Notes: generated from the letters alone by a model not told the origin. 64,000 bases of DNA from Adiantum capillus-veneris (GCA_014529385.2 CM043960.1:38847281-38911280); one strand, 5' to 3'; positions 1-12,119 are shown, counted from the stretch's first letter. Made by a program: numbers and translations.

Positions 1-452
1 CTAGTGTGTTTCATTGATTTCATCAATATCGGAATGCTTGTTGAAGGGGTTTCTAGCCAGTCAACTAAGGTCCATATTGAATATGGAAATATCCAAGCAA
101 CAAGAGATGACTCATGGATAGATGGAACTGTGGACTCTACAATGGTTGCTCTTTTTGTTAGCAAGGTTGATAGATTTGAGGCTATTGACAAAGCTCATAC
201 GAAAAGAGTCTTTTTCTCAGGCTCTCGTGGCAAGGATCATGAATTTATTGATAGAAACTTCATTGATGGCCTTATCACAGGGTTTTTTCCTGAGCAAAGC
301 TATGTGTTGGAAATTTTTTGCGGTGGAGTTGTGTTGGAGCAAAGCTTGTCGAAGAAGAGAAGGGCAATTGCTCTATGTAAAGATGATTTTGAAGCAATGG
401 AGTTAGAATCTCAATGCTCTAGTCTTTTGGAGAGCAATCCGTCCTTGCAGGA
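1..452 (+). CDS. Methyltransferase-like gene fragment, 5' part cut by window edge and 3' part cut by a transposon
   Basis: An open frame (phase 1) runs in from before the window. Near residue 95 the translation has a SAM-binding-like loop, PEQSYVLEIFCGG, followed by RRAIALCKDDFEA. This resembles the F-x-G-x-G loop and following acidic strand of class I DNA N4/N6-adenine methylase folds. No NPPY/DPPY catalytic motif is visible in the part present, so activity cannot be claimed. The frame stays open to a stop at 519, but bases from 453 belong to the terminal inverted repeat of an inserted element. Coding in a compatible phase resumes after that element at about 5,893 with an acidic segment, so this is probably the N-terminal portion of the split gene described at 5,893-9,868. 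The assignment to a methylase-like fold is by eye only. Confidence 0.4.
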
Positions 453-889
453 CATTAGAAAAAATATGGACTCTCCTAGGGCCCTTTTTATTAGGGAAGG
501 GTTAGTGGAGGACCAATGAAAGGGCTCTTGGGATATCACCTATAGCCTAAGGAGAGATAGGGGGGCATCCTATTTGTCCCCCTCTTCAATGCTTGATTCC
601 TAGAGAGAAAGGGGAGGTGGACTAGGGGGGCGGGCGGGGGGAAGAGGTGTCATAAAGCCTAGAGAGGGACCCTTGACAAAAAGGGACCCCAAAAGAAAAC
701 TCGCGCAGGTCAAAAAACCCTAAAAATTTGAAATTTTTGAAAAGTCTAAAAAATGACCATTTCCCCTCCAAAATTGCCCAAAACATAACCAAACAAAAAA
801 AAGTCACTTTTTCTCTTCAAATTCCCTCTTTCTATCTCTCCCACAATCTTCTCTCCCCTGCCCCCTCCCCTCCCCTCACTCTCTCTGTG

Positions 890-1215
890 CAGTCAACCCC
901 ACCATAGCCAAAAGCTCACTCTCCATCTTCTCTAGCTCTCCCTCCCCTCCCCCCTCCATTCTCTCTGTGCTGTGCAACCCACCATAGCCCAAATCTCATC
1001 ACTATCCTCCTCTTCAGCTGTCCCCCCTCCCTCTCCTCACTCTCTCTACAGTCAACCCCACCATAGCCAAATGCTCACTCTCCATCCTCTCTAGCTCTCC
1101 CTCCCCTCACCCCTCCATTCTCCACAGTGCAGCCCACCATAGCCCAAAGCTCATCACTATCCCACCATAGCTAAAAGCTCACTCTCCATCCTCTCTATCT
1201 CTCCCTTTCTCGCCT
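890..1215. repeat. Subterminal CT-rich tandem repeats
   Basis: The phrase CACCATAGCCAAAAGCTCAC and close variants recur near 900, 980, 1,060, 1,137 and 1,165, each followed by CTCTCCATCCTCTCTAGCTC-like sequence. The main unit is about 158 bp and made of two half-units. It sits just inside the left inverted repeat of the 453-5,892 element. Confidence 0.7.
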
Positions 1216-2937
1216 TCATTCTCTCTGTATTGTGTAGACCTCACTATCCTTCTCTCCAACCCTCACCCCCCTCCCCCTTCCCAATCTCTCTCTAATGTGT
1301 GGCCACCCGACCTCTTCCCAAGAATGTCCACCCATACCACGCATAGAAAACCCAAGTTGGAGATACAAAAGGTCATACTGCACAACACAAAGAGCTTGAA
1401 GGTGGAATGGATCCCACAGGTATTTAGCAAGGCTCATGGGTCTACATGCAACCGTTTAGTGTTGGTCCTCATGGAGTACAATGTCGAGGCATACTGGAAC
1501 GCCATTGGAAGTGAAGACTAATGGCTTTCAAAACAAAACCTGGAATGGTGGCCATCACTCAACATGTGTATAGTGTAGCTGAGATCCACTTGTAGAGAGC
1601 TTCAAACCAATTTTCACCTCATTGTAAGTCTAATGCTAAGTCATCTTATGGGTATGTCCTCTTTAATTTGCATGTGTTCATATTTTTTGACAACGGTATT
1701 TGTGAACGTATTTTTTTATCCAGCTTACTTGCAAAGCAACCGCTTGAATGCCTCTCGGGTACCTTTATGGTTGTGCATGCTATAGATAAGAACTAATCTA
1801 TATAACTCAACAATGTATATTAATTTAAACTATAGTAGCTAACACCATATTTGTTGTATTACAGGATGTTACTGCAGTGGATGCTTGGGCTCAACTTGGT
1901 TTGGTGTCAAGTGGAAAGTGCAACTTCTCCAATCAGAAGATCATTCTAAAGAGTCTTTGTTTGGTGTGTATACTTGTGGATATGGAGGTCCATGGAGTTA
2001 TCAATGATGAGACAAGCCTTGCTAAGAGCATAGCAATTGCCTCATTCTATATTCCATTCAATGTATTTGATCCAGTACATAACATCCCAAGCTATTATTG
2101 TAGCCAAGCTACAAACTTTGTAATGAAACTACTTGAATAGAAAGCACTCTTGTTTCATTACATTTTTGTCCACTCTAGTTAATCTTCAACTATATGATGT
2201 TGTGCTTGTGATCAATTTTTGTTTCATCTAATCTTGTATGGGTATTGTGCTTCCTGCCAAATTTTTGGTGCTCATAAGTGAATTGATCAAGTAAATTGAT
2301 TTTTTGGTAGCAAGTACACCTTTTCAATGTGCCTACATGTAGATCTAGTAAGCCATCTAATCTCAAAGGTCAGGTTTCATTCATTTTCTGTTGTATGAGC
2401 ACTTAAAGTTTATCTCAAAATGGTGGCAAGATTTAAATTCTTAGAAGAATCCCATACTCAAGACTAATCTAAGCAAGATAGAGCAATCATATTTCCTTGT
2501 GTTGCAGGCATAGACATGAACCTCCTTTGACATTGAACAAACATTTAGTTCATGAGCACTTAGAGTTTATCTCAATATATTTGGCAGGCTTGAAATTTTT
2601 GAAAGAACATACTCAAACCTAATCCAAGAAAGATACAACAATCATATTCCCTCATGTTTGCAAGCACACACATGAATCCCCTCTTGGCATTGTGAAAACA
2701 CTTCGTTCTACCTTTGCCATGAATAATGCAATGGCATGCTATTATGTTGTATTTGATATGAATTTTTGTAAGTTCAACCATAAGCTTGTGCTATTTGAAA
2801 TCCCCAAGGAACACAGACTATGAAATCAAAATAAAGAAAAGAGAGCGAACAAACAAGATAGAGATAGGGGATATACATATATATATTGTACATAGATAGA
2901 TGGAGGATAAACAGACAAATAGATATAGATAAATGCA

Positions 2938-3012
2938 TTAATAGATAGATAGATAGATGGATAGATAATTTGATAGATAGATACATAAATAGATAGATAG
3001 ATACACATGTAG
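2938..3012. repeat. (GATA)n microsatellite
   Basis: Interrupted GATA/GATG tetranucleotide array inside the 453-5,892 element. It produces long Tyr/Ser/Ile-rich spurious frames on the minus strand. Confidence 0.85.
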
Positions 3013-3051
3013 ATAAAAAACACAAAGATAGATAAATAGATCGATAACTAG

Positions 3052-3055
<4 letters not shown>

Positions 3056-3110
<55 letters not shown>
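3056..3110. repeat. (GA)n microsatellite
   Basis: Nearly perfect (GA) run of about 55 bp immediately after the GATA array. Confidence 0.95.
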
Positions 3111-3112
<2 letters not shown>

Positions 3113-3401
3113 CTTTTGGAACTCAAGGGCATTGCCCCTTTATTGAGGATACACTCTTATGATGGATAAATGACATGATACATGGATCAAACCTAAGACA
3201 AGTTACTCCTTGGATTGCTTGCTAATTGAGTATGCATCATGTATACTTTGAGCCATCTGTATAGCAGAGAATGAGTAGAGAATGCATCATGCACATGGTG
3301 AGCCATCTATATCCATTTGTAGTAGAGGATGAGTTTTCTTTTTCTAGATATATCACAATGCTTCTTTGGATGGATGTTCATGGGGTTATCCTGTAGGCCC
3401 A

Positions 3402-3745
3402 AGGCCACCATGCCCAAAACTAAGCAAGCACAAAGAGTAGGAGGCAAGGCAGGGGGTGCATAGGCCTTGGGAGGCCCAAAAAAATCCTGCCACAAGGGAG
3501 TGCATTTGGGCCTTCCATAGACCTATGGAAGGCCCAAATGCGCTCCCTTGTGGCAGGCTTTTTTTGGGCCTCCCAAGGCCTATGCACCCCTACCACAAGG
3601 GAGCGCATTTGGGCCTTCCATAGACCTATGGAAGGCCCAAATGCGCTCCCTTGTGGCAGGCTTTTTTTGGGCCTCCCAAGGCCTATGCATCCCTTGCCTT
3701 GCCTTCTATATGTGCCAGCTTGCTTTGGCATGGTTGACATGGTCC
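3402..3745. repeat. Foldback (palindromic) element with duplicated hairpin core
   Basis: The sequence is a near-perfect palindrome with two internal centres, CCATAGACCTATGG at about 3,515-3,528 and 3,618-3,631. The arms contain GGCCTTGGGAGGCCCAAAAA and GCCACAAGGGAG and are repeated four times in alternating orientation. The outer arms (GCAAGCACAAAGAG... and ...GTGCCAGCTTGC) also pair, so the whole about 340 bp can fold back. No coding content. Confidence 0.8.
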
Positions 3746-4120
3746 TACAAGATGTTCAAACTTCACTCAACCATGCAATAATAGCTATCTCATACCATGG
3801 CGCGTTGCAAGCCCCCCTTTGATTTTCAGGATAGTGCCCCATAGTGTGTATGCTCTAGTTCTGCTCTCTAAAGAAAAAGGGGGTGCTTTTCTTGGTTGTA
3901 CAAGACACTTTTTAGTCTCACAAAGGCCTACTAGCGAAAGAGAGCTGAAGCAAATGGCCATAACATGCACAAAAAGGAGAGATACAGAGAGAGATAATTG
4001 ATTCTTAAAGAAGCTACCCATAAAGGAGCCAATATTCTATTAATACAAAACACTACTCTATAAGTTTATGCAAAAAATAATTGATCATACATGGCTAGCT
4101 AGCTGAAAGCAAAGAGATAT

Positions 4121-4130
4121 GGGGGGGGGG

Positions 4131-4166
<36 letters not shown>
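4121..4166. repeat. Poly-G plus (GA)n tract
   Basis: Thirteen G followed by a (GA) run to 4,166. Confidence 0.9.
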
Positions 4167-4169
<3 letters not shown>

Positions 4170-5274
4170 TAAAGGTTTTCTAAACCCATCCCATGCCTCT
4201 TTTCCATCCAATGCATGAATAGGCACCCTTTCCTCCTCTCGTAAACTAACCAACTAGCCCCTACCTTTGAAGCATTGGTTGATATAGTTTTGCAGCCTCA
4301 GAAATGCTACCATGATGCAATTACATGGCCCATCTTGATGCAAGCTTATGAGTGATGGGTAATCCTCCCCACTAGCATAATTCTCAACATTGGTTCAACA
4401 CTTTCTATATTAGTTATGAACCCTTAGTATTCACCAATAATTTACCGTATTCATGTGACCCACTTGTATAAGCATCAAACCATTCAGTAAGAATCAAATC
4501 TCTTCAAAGAAATTGCTACATGGAAACTAATTTGCAAGATCAAAGATTTCATATATTAAAGCCATAGCGCTTGTTGTTACAAAACCATGTCCATTGCAGA
4601 CCACCTCAAACATGATTTTATGAGATTACAAAGTAAAAGCTATGTCGATACCTTTGGGCATTATGGATACATGATCGGCATGTATAGAGTACAGATCTAA
4701 ATTCTTCAAAAGTTGCCTCAAATACAGTCAGGTTTGAAACCAGTGCCCTTGTGTAAAGTAACATCGCCATTGCTTGACATACTTGACCTTCCTATGCTTG
4801 GGATCCATCTCTGTCTCATGGCTATGGAGTTTCCACATGTGGTCCAGGGGCACCCTTCTGTGTCCTTCCAACTAGAAAGTTTGTGATGTGACTCCATCTT
4901 ACATGAAAAATAAATATTCTATTCCATAGCTTGCAAGAAGTTGGGTATGCTAGAGTATTTTCCATAGCTTGTAGAAGTTGGATATTAGTGTTTTGGGATG
5001 CAATAGAGGCAAAGGTGGATGTGAAGACAACTACATTAGCTTGTAATCAAGGTGGGCTTGGTTGATAGGGGAAGTTGAGTGGGAGGGAAGGGTTAGGGTC
5101 AGGGTCAGGGGAGGGGACATTGACATTGAAATGGAAGATTGAGGAGGTAGATGAAGAGGTAGTTGCTGTAGATATTGGCTTACGGTAGACTTGGTATTTT
5201 TGAGGGAGGACACTGAACAATGGAAGAGGGTACATGGATAGAAAGTAGAGAGGAGGGAGGAATGTGACAGTGAG

Positions 5275-5425
5275 AGGATGTGTTTAGCAGGTAGATGAAG
5301 AGGCAGATCCAAGAGTGTGTGAGAATGAGAGGGAGGGTTTAGCAGGTAGATGGAGAGGGAGATGCAAAATTCTGTAAGAGTGAGAAGGAGGATTTAGCAT
5401 TTAGATGAAGAGGGAGATGCAGCAG
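5275..5425. repeat. Subterminal AG-rich tandem repeats, right side
   Basis: Units of about 62-66 bp begin TTTAGCAGGTAGATGAAGAGG and contain GAGAATGAGAGGGAGG; about two and a half copies are visible. They sit just inside the right inverted repeat of the 453-5,892 element, in the same relative place as the CT-rich repeats on the left. The array at 55,120-55,330 holds the same position in the second element. Confidence 0.6.
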
Positions 5426-5892
5426 GTCCTAGCTATGGTGGGCATGGCTACTTTGAGGAAGGGGAGTGAGAGAGACAAAGAGGAGACATGGAGAGAGAGA
5501 AAGGGATTTTGGAGGCAAAAAATGATTGTTTGATATTAGAATAGGTTTGGGGTCACTTTTTGGGGGGAAATGACTACTTTTGAAAATTTCAAATTTTTAG
5601 GGTTTATTTTTGGTCGAGTTTTTAGAAAAAAATGAAAGGTGGGGTTCTCTTTTTGTACAAGGGTCCCTCTCCCTCTTTATGACACCTCCTTTTCTCTAGG
5701 AGATGCTGAAAAGCTAGAGAGAGAAGGTAGCCTCCTAGTCACTACTTACCCCACCTTTTCTAGGCTTGAAGGCCAGAAAATGACCTACCAAAATAGCCCC
5801 CATCATTTCCTTTGTCTCCCTTAATCACAACATACTTCCTTAAAATTAGGGATTCTTACAAGGCCCATGGAGAGTCCATATTTTTCCTAATG

Positions 5893-8800
5893 AGTGGTGT
5901 GGTGCAAGTCAAGCATCACTTGCGAGACAAACAGTGGAGCTGGATGATAAAGAAAAAGAAGACCTTAACAATCTTGACATCGATGAGCAACAAAGCAGTG
6001 GAGAGGATGTTGATGGAAATGAAGACAACGATAACGTAGAAAACACGGATGATAGTGAAGTTCAAGAAGCTACGAATTTTGATCATCAAGGGGGGGCAGA
6101 CAATGTTGGAGAAATGAGTCCAGTTGTGGATGTTGAGTGTGCAAAAGAAAATGATGAAAATAATGAGGATGATGATGCAGGCAATGAGGATTCACAAGAG
6201 GATGATAGAGCCCCTCAAGACATTGTAGTAGCTGATGAAAAAGGTGCGAATGCTTCTTAGAGTATTTTTGATACTAGGTTTAATGATGCATGCCATTATC
6301 ATGTACCAACAGGCTCCTAAAGTATAAAAAGGCAGGATAGTGTATTGAATTGATCAATTGTGATACTTTAGGTCCTTCAAACACTATTTTCTTAATACTA
6401 TCTTGTGTCTTTATCTAAAAGTATGTCATTTTAATTAGATTTAATTGTTGTTATTTTAAAAAATGATGGGGGGGATCAAACTTGAGTTTGAGCCATCACA
6501 AAGCACATGTCTTTATTTAAAGTGTCAATTCACAAAGCATAGCTAACATACAGATGTGTTTTAAGAGTAAGAAATTTTGGTTTTGGTGAGACAATAATGA
6601 AGCATTATCAAACACTAATGAGGCTCAAACTTAAGTTCAAGCCTAACAAGGAGAGATAGTGAAGCACTTGTGTATGAACTTCAATCAAAAAATTCATGGC
6701 TAAGTTGTTCTAAGTGAGACTTGAACTTCCTTATCCTAGTGTAGCACTTGCATATGTTACGTGAAACTCATAATGTCTTTGTGCCTAACAAGGCATTGAA
6801 ATTTAGTTTGTAGGCTCGAACTTAAGTTTGAACCTTGCCTCCACATGTTAGTGTAGCACTACCATGTGAGGCGGAGCTCATGAGCACTACCATGTTATGC
6901 CAATCTCAAGAGCATTGTAGTAATATAATCTTCCAAATAGCAATACTTATGGATCATGAAGTAAAAAGGATCATACCTTGAAAAATTCATAGTTAAGAGG
7001 GTTTTTGAATAGGCTCTAGATGTGCACAATATAATAATTTTATACATAGTGAATGCGTTGCGACTAGACATGGCTTGAAATTTAAGCCTTACACTTGAAA
7101 CATAAGCTTAAGGTTAAGACTTAAGCCTTAGGCATGAACTTAAGTTTGAGCCTCAAAAGTCCTTGTCATAGAATCCTACCTCAGTACTTCCAAGTGAAGC
7201 TCACAATTTCATATCCTATTGTAGCGATTACATATGTTAAGAAAGAGAAAGAGTCATAATCTATAACAAGAAACTGAAATTTATTTTGTAGGATCGAACT
7301 TAAGTTCGAGCCTTGCCTTTGTATGTTAGTGTAGCACTACCATATGAGTCCAGTCTCATGAGCATTGTAGCAAAAAAATGTTACAAATAACAAAATACTT
7401 ATAGATTATGAAGAAAATTGGATGATACCTTGAAAAGTTCATAGATAAGGGGTTTTATAAATAGGTCTTCAGTGCACATAGTATAAAAGGTTTTCACATA
7501 GTGAATGATGAAGACTAAAAAGGGGTTAGGACTTACATTTTAAACTTCAAACATAAGCACAAATTTTGAGACTTAAGTTTTAGGCCAAAAGCCTAAACTT
7601 TGAGACTTAAGCCTTAGGCCGAGCTTAAGATTAAGCCTCACTTTCAAATGTGCTTTAGGTATCATTTTAGGTTAGCATTTTTGTGTTAATGTGCTAAATG
7701 GAGCCTTTCTAGCATAAAACGTCTGGGTTAGATGATGGAAATGAAATGGATTCTATGGTTATTGAAAATCCACTAGACTATTTTCTAAATAGGTAAAAAT
7801 TTGGCTTTTTTCATCTTTCAGATGAAGACAACAAAATAGAAGACGGAGATAACATATCTCAAGCAGCACAAGTGCTGTCCACCATTGTTGGAGAGACTGA
7901 GTTTCATAAAGGTGATCTTGTAGAGCACAAAAGTGATCTTGTAGAACAAACCTCTCAAAAAAATTCAAATGACATGACTAAAGAGAGCGAGAACATGCTA
8001 CCTACAATTGGAGAGACCCAAATTTATGAAAGTGACATTAGGAATAGTGAAGAGGAGATGGTGGTGGTAGAGCATCAAAGTGATTTTGTTGTGCAAAATT
8101 CTCCAAAACCTTCACACGACACTAACAACATGCCTCAAAGAGATGAGGATGCAGAGGGTAGTGAGAAGAAGGGTGAAGCTAATGAAGAGCTCCAAGCGAC
8201 TCTTGCAACCAAGGACATACAAGAAAAAACTGACAAAGGGACAGGAAAAGCGACACCAAATACAAACAAAGTCCAAAGCATTCAAAAAAGGGAGCAAGGG
8301 ATTGAAGTTGGTGAGAAAAACAAAGGTACTTATTTGTCCAATGTGATTAGTATAGATATGGCCCTTTTTGGAAGATAATAAAAAATTCTATTATGTTGTC
8401 TTTGCAGGTGAAATTGACATTCAAAATCAAGGATCCAGTGTGCCACAAGTAGACATCAACATTGAGGAGCTACGTCCTGATGCACGAAAACGTAGGCCAC
8501 TTGGAAGCTTATATTCTTTTGAGAGAGATGGAGATAAACTAGTCTTTCAATCTTCCCACATCAATAGAGAAATGCAATCACTTTTAGGAGACATCATTAT
8601 AGATGAGTATGGGAGTATGAGACGTAAATAAACGTGTGCAATTTACAATTGTGTGTTGCAAATATATGGTCCCTTGTTTTGAGATTTATAAGTGCAAAAA
8701 CTTAAATTGTTATCATTCTTTTGTATCGTATGCAGAAAATATTGCTCATGCAATCAGCATGAAGAAACATGCACTCATTCTTGATCTTAATGGAGTTTTA

Positions 8801-9868
8801 CTCAGCAAAGAAGACAAGAGGCATCCATGTACAAATTGTGTCAAAATTGACCTTGGTCACACCACAATTGTTGTTCGCCCAAGTTGTTTTGAATTTTTGG
8901 ATGAGATATGTCAGTACTTTCATGTTGGTATTTGGTCAACCATGCTACAAAAGAATGTTTGCACTTATGTGAACACTCTTGAAAAGCATGCACATAAAAA
9001 ATATCATTTCTTTATGGTATGGGGACAAGAAGATTGCTACATCCATAATCTTCAAAAAGTGTATAGACCGGATAAGCCTAATGTTGAGGCTATGTTTAAG
9101 CCTTTGTTGAGGGTTTGGTATCAGTGCAGAAATTTATGCAATACAAAGAATACATTGCTCATTGATGATAGCCCTTTCAAGGGATGTATTAACCCAAATG
9201 ATAATTGCTTATATCCTGAAAGTTTTCAAGGGAGGCCTGACTATCTTCTTTGCAATGAGCTTCTACCATACCTTTTAAATCTAAATAATACAGATGACAT
9301 TAGATCTGTTATTTCACTCAATCGGCTAGGACAATCTCCAATCATAGAGGTTCATGACCTATTTACAAAGTTTCAAGACATTATGGAAGAATGGGGCATG
9401 TTCAATGTCCAAGTTCTAAGGGAAGAACTTGACAACAATTCAATCGAAGTGGAAAGCTCATCTTGTGCATCTTCACAGCTACCATTGTGCAATAACAAGT
9501 TAAGTTATGTTCAAGAAAGTAGAGGCAAGAAAGTAGTAAACTCCTTAAGCAAGGATCCAGCTATGTTGGCATCCAAGTTTGGTGTGCCACTATTATCTTC
9601 AAACCAGCTGAACTTGTTAAAATTGTCTCACAAAACAAAAAATTTGAGTGATCAACATGCTATTGCTTATGCTACTAGCTTGGGTTATGGTCGTGGTCAT
9701 TTCATTAGCGGAGTTGCAGCAAAAGCATACATATCAAAGCTACAAAAGGCCTACTTAAGCTTATGGGTAGGACTCACTTTAGATTTATCAAAAAATATAA
9801 AAAATAAAATCAAATTTTTATCTAATCTAGCATATTTGTTATTGCAGGTGGAAGAAAACAACCAGTAA
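5893..9868 (+). CDS. Split gene encoding acidic linker and HAD/FCP1-like phosphatase domain
   Basis: Inferred exons are 5,893-6,243, 7,822-8,325, 8,408-8,623, 8,736-9,766 and 9,848-9,868. Junction phases agree (phase 1, 1, 1, 0) and the acceptors read TTTCAG, TTTGCAG, TATGCAG and ATTGCAG. The first donor (GTGCGA) is weak. The first two exons are rich in Asp, Glu and Asn (linker). The exon at 8,736 carries the HAD core: motif I ILDLNGVL (nucleophile Asp codon at 8,783), motif II-like IWSTM, and the LLIDDSPFK motif (Asp-Asp at 9,164-9,169). This is the plant DLNG variant of the FCP1/NIF phosphatase fold; the usual second Asp of DxDG is Asn, which may lower activity. The 5' end probably includes the 1-452 exon, now separated by a transposon. 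Substrate unknown. Confidence 0.6.
6600..7640. repeat. Intronic direct duplication, about 475-bp period
   Basis: Within the proposed intron 6,244-7,821, the block from about 6,797 (GAAATTTAGTTTGTAGGCTC, then CTTAAGTTTGAACCTTGCCT, then TGTTAGTGTAGCACTACCAT) recurs at about 7,270 with scattered changes. No coding signal is seen in the interval. Confidence 0.6.
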
Positions 9869-10275
9869 GGGCTTGGCGTGCGCGTTGACTCAATTACCTG
9901 GAATGTTCACATACATCTAGAGTGGTGGAAATGTGCTAAGAAGATTTTGACCAAAACAATGTGTTGGGCTCAAGTATTTCGGCCAAAACAATGTGTTGGG
10001 TCCAATTATTTGAACATGAACCAAATATGTACACTTTTATATTTCATCAACTAGATGTTATTCAGCCTTGGAAAAGAAGTCTCTCTTTTATCTTTGTGGT
10101 TGGAGCTCTTTGTACAAGATTTCTTCTGTGTATTGAAGAAAAATATTTTCTTTTGTTGTCTTCTCAAGGTTTAAGTCTATATATATCATGGATAAAATAA
10201 ATAATGTTGGTGCACAGTGTGTTAATTGAAAATAATATCTCTTCCATTGACCATCATGCCTTTTTTTTGGAACAG

Positions 10276-11045
10276 GAGATTCTGAAGCATATAAATTTGA
10301 TTTCAAATGTACAAAGCATTTACTATTGAGGTGGCACATGTCATTGAGGACTCATAGGCCTAGAAGGAAATTGATTCCACCACCCTCAGATACTATACGG
10401 AAACAAAGAAGAGTATTGATCCTTGAACTCAATGGTGTTTTACTTAAGACCATTGAAATGCAACATGGTGATGTATGCCCAGATTGGGGAAAACATATGC
10501 ATCTCGTTGAAGAGAGTACAAATGTGTGGCATTTTATTCGCAAAGATGCATTCACTTTCCTTGATTTTTGCATGCAATGGTTTGAGGTGTGGATTTGGAG
10601 CACTAATATATTGCAAAGGACTCGTCGTATTCTTGAGTTATGCTTTCCACAACACCATCAAAAATTTAATGTCATAGCAGGACAGGCAGCATGCCAAAAG
10701 ACAGATCTTCTAATTGGATATCAATTTGTATACCACAAGAACTTGGATGTAGCATGGATAATTTTTCATGATCTGGATGGAAATAATATCTTAATTTTTG
10801 ACGAGGCCCTTTACAGTGTAATGTGGAATATGCCCAGAACCTACTTCATTTTTCCAAAAATGTGGAATCAATCAAATGAAGAGCTTGAAAGTTTTTTGGA
10901 GAGAACAATCACTGCATGGTTACTTGGTTGGATCTATGCAAGGGACAAACGAGAGTATACTTGCAATATGTTGGTAAATGAAGCAGCTTGTGATAGAGAA
11001 ACCTTGTACGTATTGGAGCAATACATGAGAAAACGCAAAGTTTAA
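10276..11045 (+). CDS. Second HAD/FCP1-like domain, probable pseudophosphatase
   Basis: The exon starts after a TTTTGGAACAG acceptor at 10,275, enters in phase 1 and runs open to a stop at 11,045 (about 256 residues). The N-terminal part is basic (RTHRPRRKL). The HAD landmarks are present but changed: motif I reads LILELNGVLL (Glu codon at 10,425 in place of the nucleophilic Asp), then VWIWSTN, and the acidic-pair motif reads LIFDEALY (Asp-Glu at 10,800-10,805). Loss of the nucleophile predicts no phosphotransfer. It lies about 400 bp downstream of the 5,893-9,868 gene in the same orientation and could be either its 3' continuation by alternative splicing or a tandem paralogue. Upstream exons of its own are not identified. 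Confidence 0.55.
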
Positions 11046-12107
11046 TGATGTATTTATAGTCATTGAGCCTCTTGACATAGTATCATTTCCTCAGATGAGT
11101 TGTACAATACTTGGATCCATGTAAATATGTGAATTGAATTTTATTTTTTATCTTGGTGTTTCTAAACACCACACTATTTTGAGGTCCCTTCAATTCTAAA
11201 ATTTGTTTTTGATTATTGTAGATTCTTTTTATGAGTGTTGATATAGCCAATTCTTTAACGTTAATGTCTCAAATCTGAGCTACTGATTCAAAGAACTTTT
11301 TCTACTTGAATAATGTAGTATAATGCAAATTGAGTTAGTGCCATGCTTCCCTCATTCTTTTGATGTCATTGTAGTTGATGCATATAAGTATGTATATAAA
11401 TACACATATCCCTATAGATATGTGTTAAGGGGTATATGAAACATAGAGTGTAACCATGAATAGATGATAGCTCAAACTACACAAAAATACTAAGTTTTTT
11501 AATAGCGTTATAAGAAATGGAACTTGAATAATTCCCAAAATTCCTAAATAGGTCTTGCAAGCACTTTACTCCCAGAGTGCGACCATGGATTAGTAGCACT
11601 CCAATTACCCCACTCCCCTTGGGCGGGACTCGCTCTAAAAGACACTTAGGCTCAGATTGTGCATGGCTCCACACACATACACACACTTACTTTGGAAGCA
11701 AGATTAAAGGTTAATAATGAAGCTTTAATCCCGAGTTTAGAGGCTCGAAATGAGGCTGGAAACACACGGAGTTTCGACACAAAATTGAAGTGCAAAACCT
11801 CAATAAATTTTTGCACTTAAGGATTCTATAAAAAGGTGTCGGGGAGCACTTTGCACAAACAGAAGTTGCACGAGCAAATGAGAAATACGATGAGAGTAAT
11901 ACAAACCTGAAATGGGCGAAAATGAGCGCGAAAGCACACTAAAAAGTTCGCACACAAATGCAATTATTAGAAAACCGTTAATCAAAAGCTCCCTAATTAA
12001 GAAGGGCAGTGTCTCATTGTTATTGCCAAGAGCGTGCCCAAGCTTAATTAGTGATGCTAGTGATTAGAGAGAGGGAGAGGTTGATTAAGCTTAAGCGCGA
12101 ACCGTCA
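11046..12107. other. Gene-free stretch
   Basis: I see no supported gene. The first 400 bp are AT-rich 3' flank of the HAD-like gene. From about 11,460 the sequence reads like the inside of a decayed retroelement because it ends at a primer-binding-like site. Confidence 0.5.
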
Positions 12108-12119
12108 GCTTTGATACCA
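12108..12119 (-). other. Possible tRNA primer-binding site of a minus-strand LTR relic
   Basis: The reverse complement reads TGGTATCAAAGC, one base from the initiator-Met-tRNA primer site (TGGTATCAGAGC) seen in four other elements here. The adjoining TGATGGGTTAG could be an LTR edge, but no partner LTR was found. Confidence 0.3.

Larger units (their letters stand above)
453..5892. mobile_element. Non-autonomous 5.4 kb DNA transposon with long inverted ends (CATTAG family)
   Basis: The left end starts CATTAGAAAAAATATGGACT (453-472). The right end is its reverse complement with one mismatch (finishing CCTAATG at 5,892). Inverted similarity continues inward, patchily, for about 400 bp: the stretch around 640-690 (GACCCTTGACAAAAAGGGAC) pairs with 5,640-5,690. 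AT-rich runs of the AAAATTTGAAATTTT type also pair. The same ends bound the 30,271-55,697 element, so the two are family members. Inside are CT/AG-rich subterminal tandem repeats, a GATA array, (GA)n tracts and a foldback element. Open frames at 1,297-1,521 and 1,877-2,140 have no recognisable domain and I do not call them genes. No transposase is seen. A clear target-site duplication is not visible; a 2-bp GA duplication would restore the interrupted reading frame. Confidence 0.75.

Noticed and set aside
2774-3132. Minus-strand Ile/Ser/Tyr-rich frames
   Set aside because: Produced by the GATA and GA arrays.
3402-3745. CRISPR-like repeats
   Set aside because: Arms alternate in orientation and form a palindrome; there are no unique spacers and the genome is eukaryotic.
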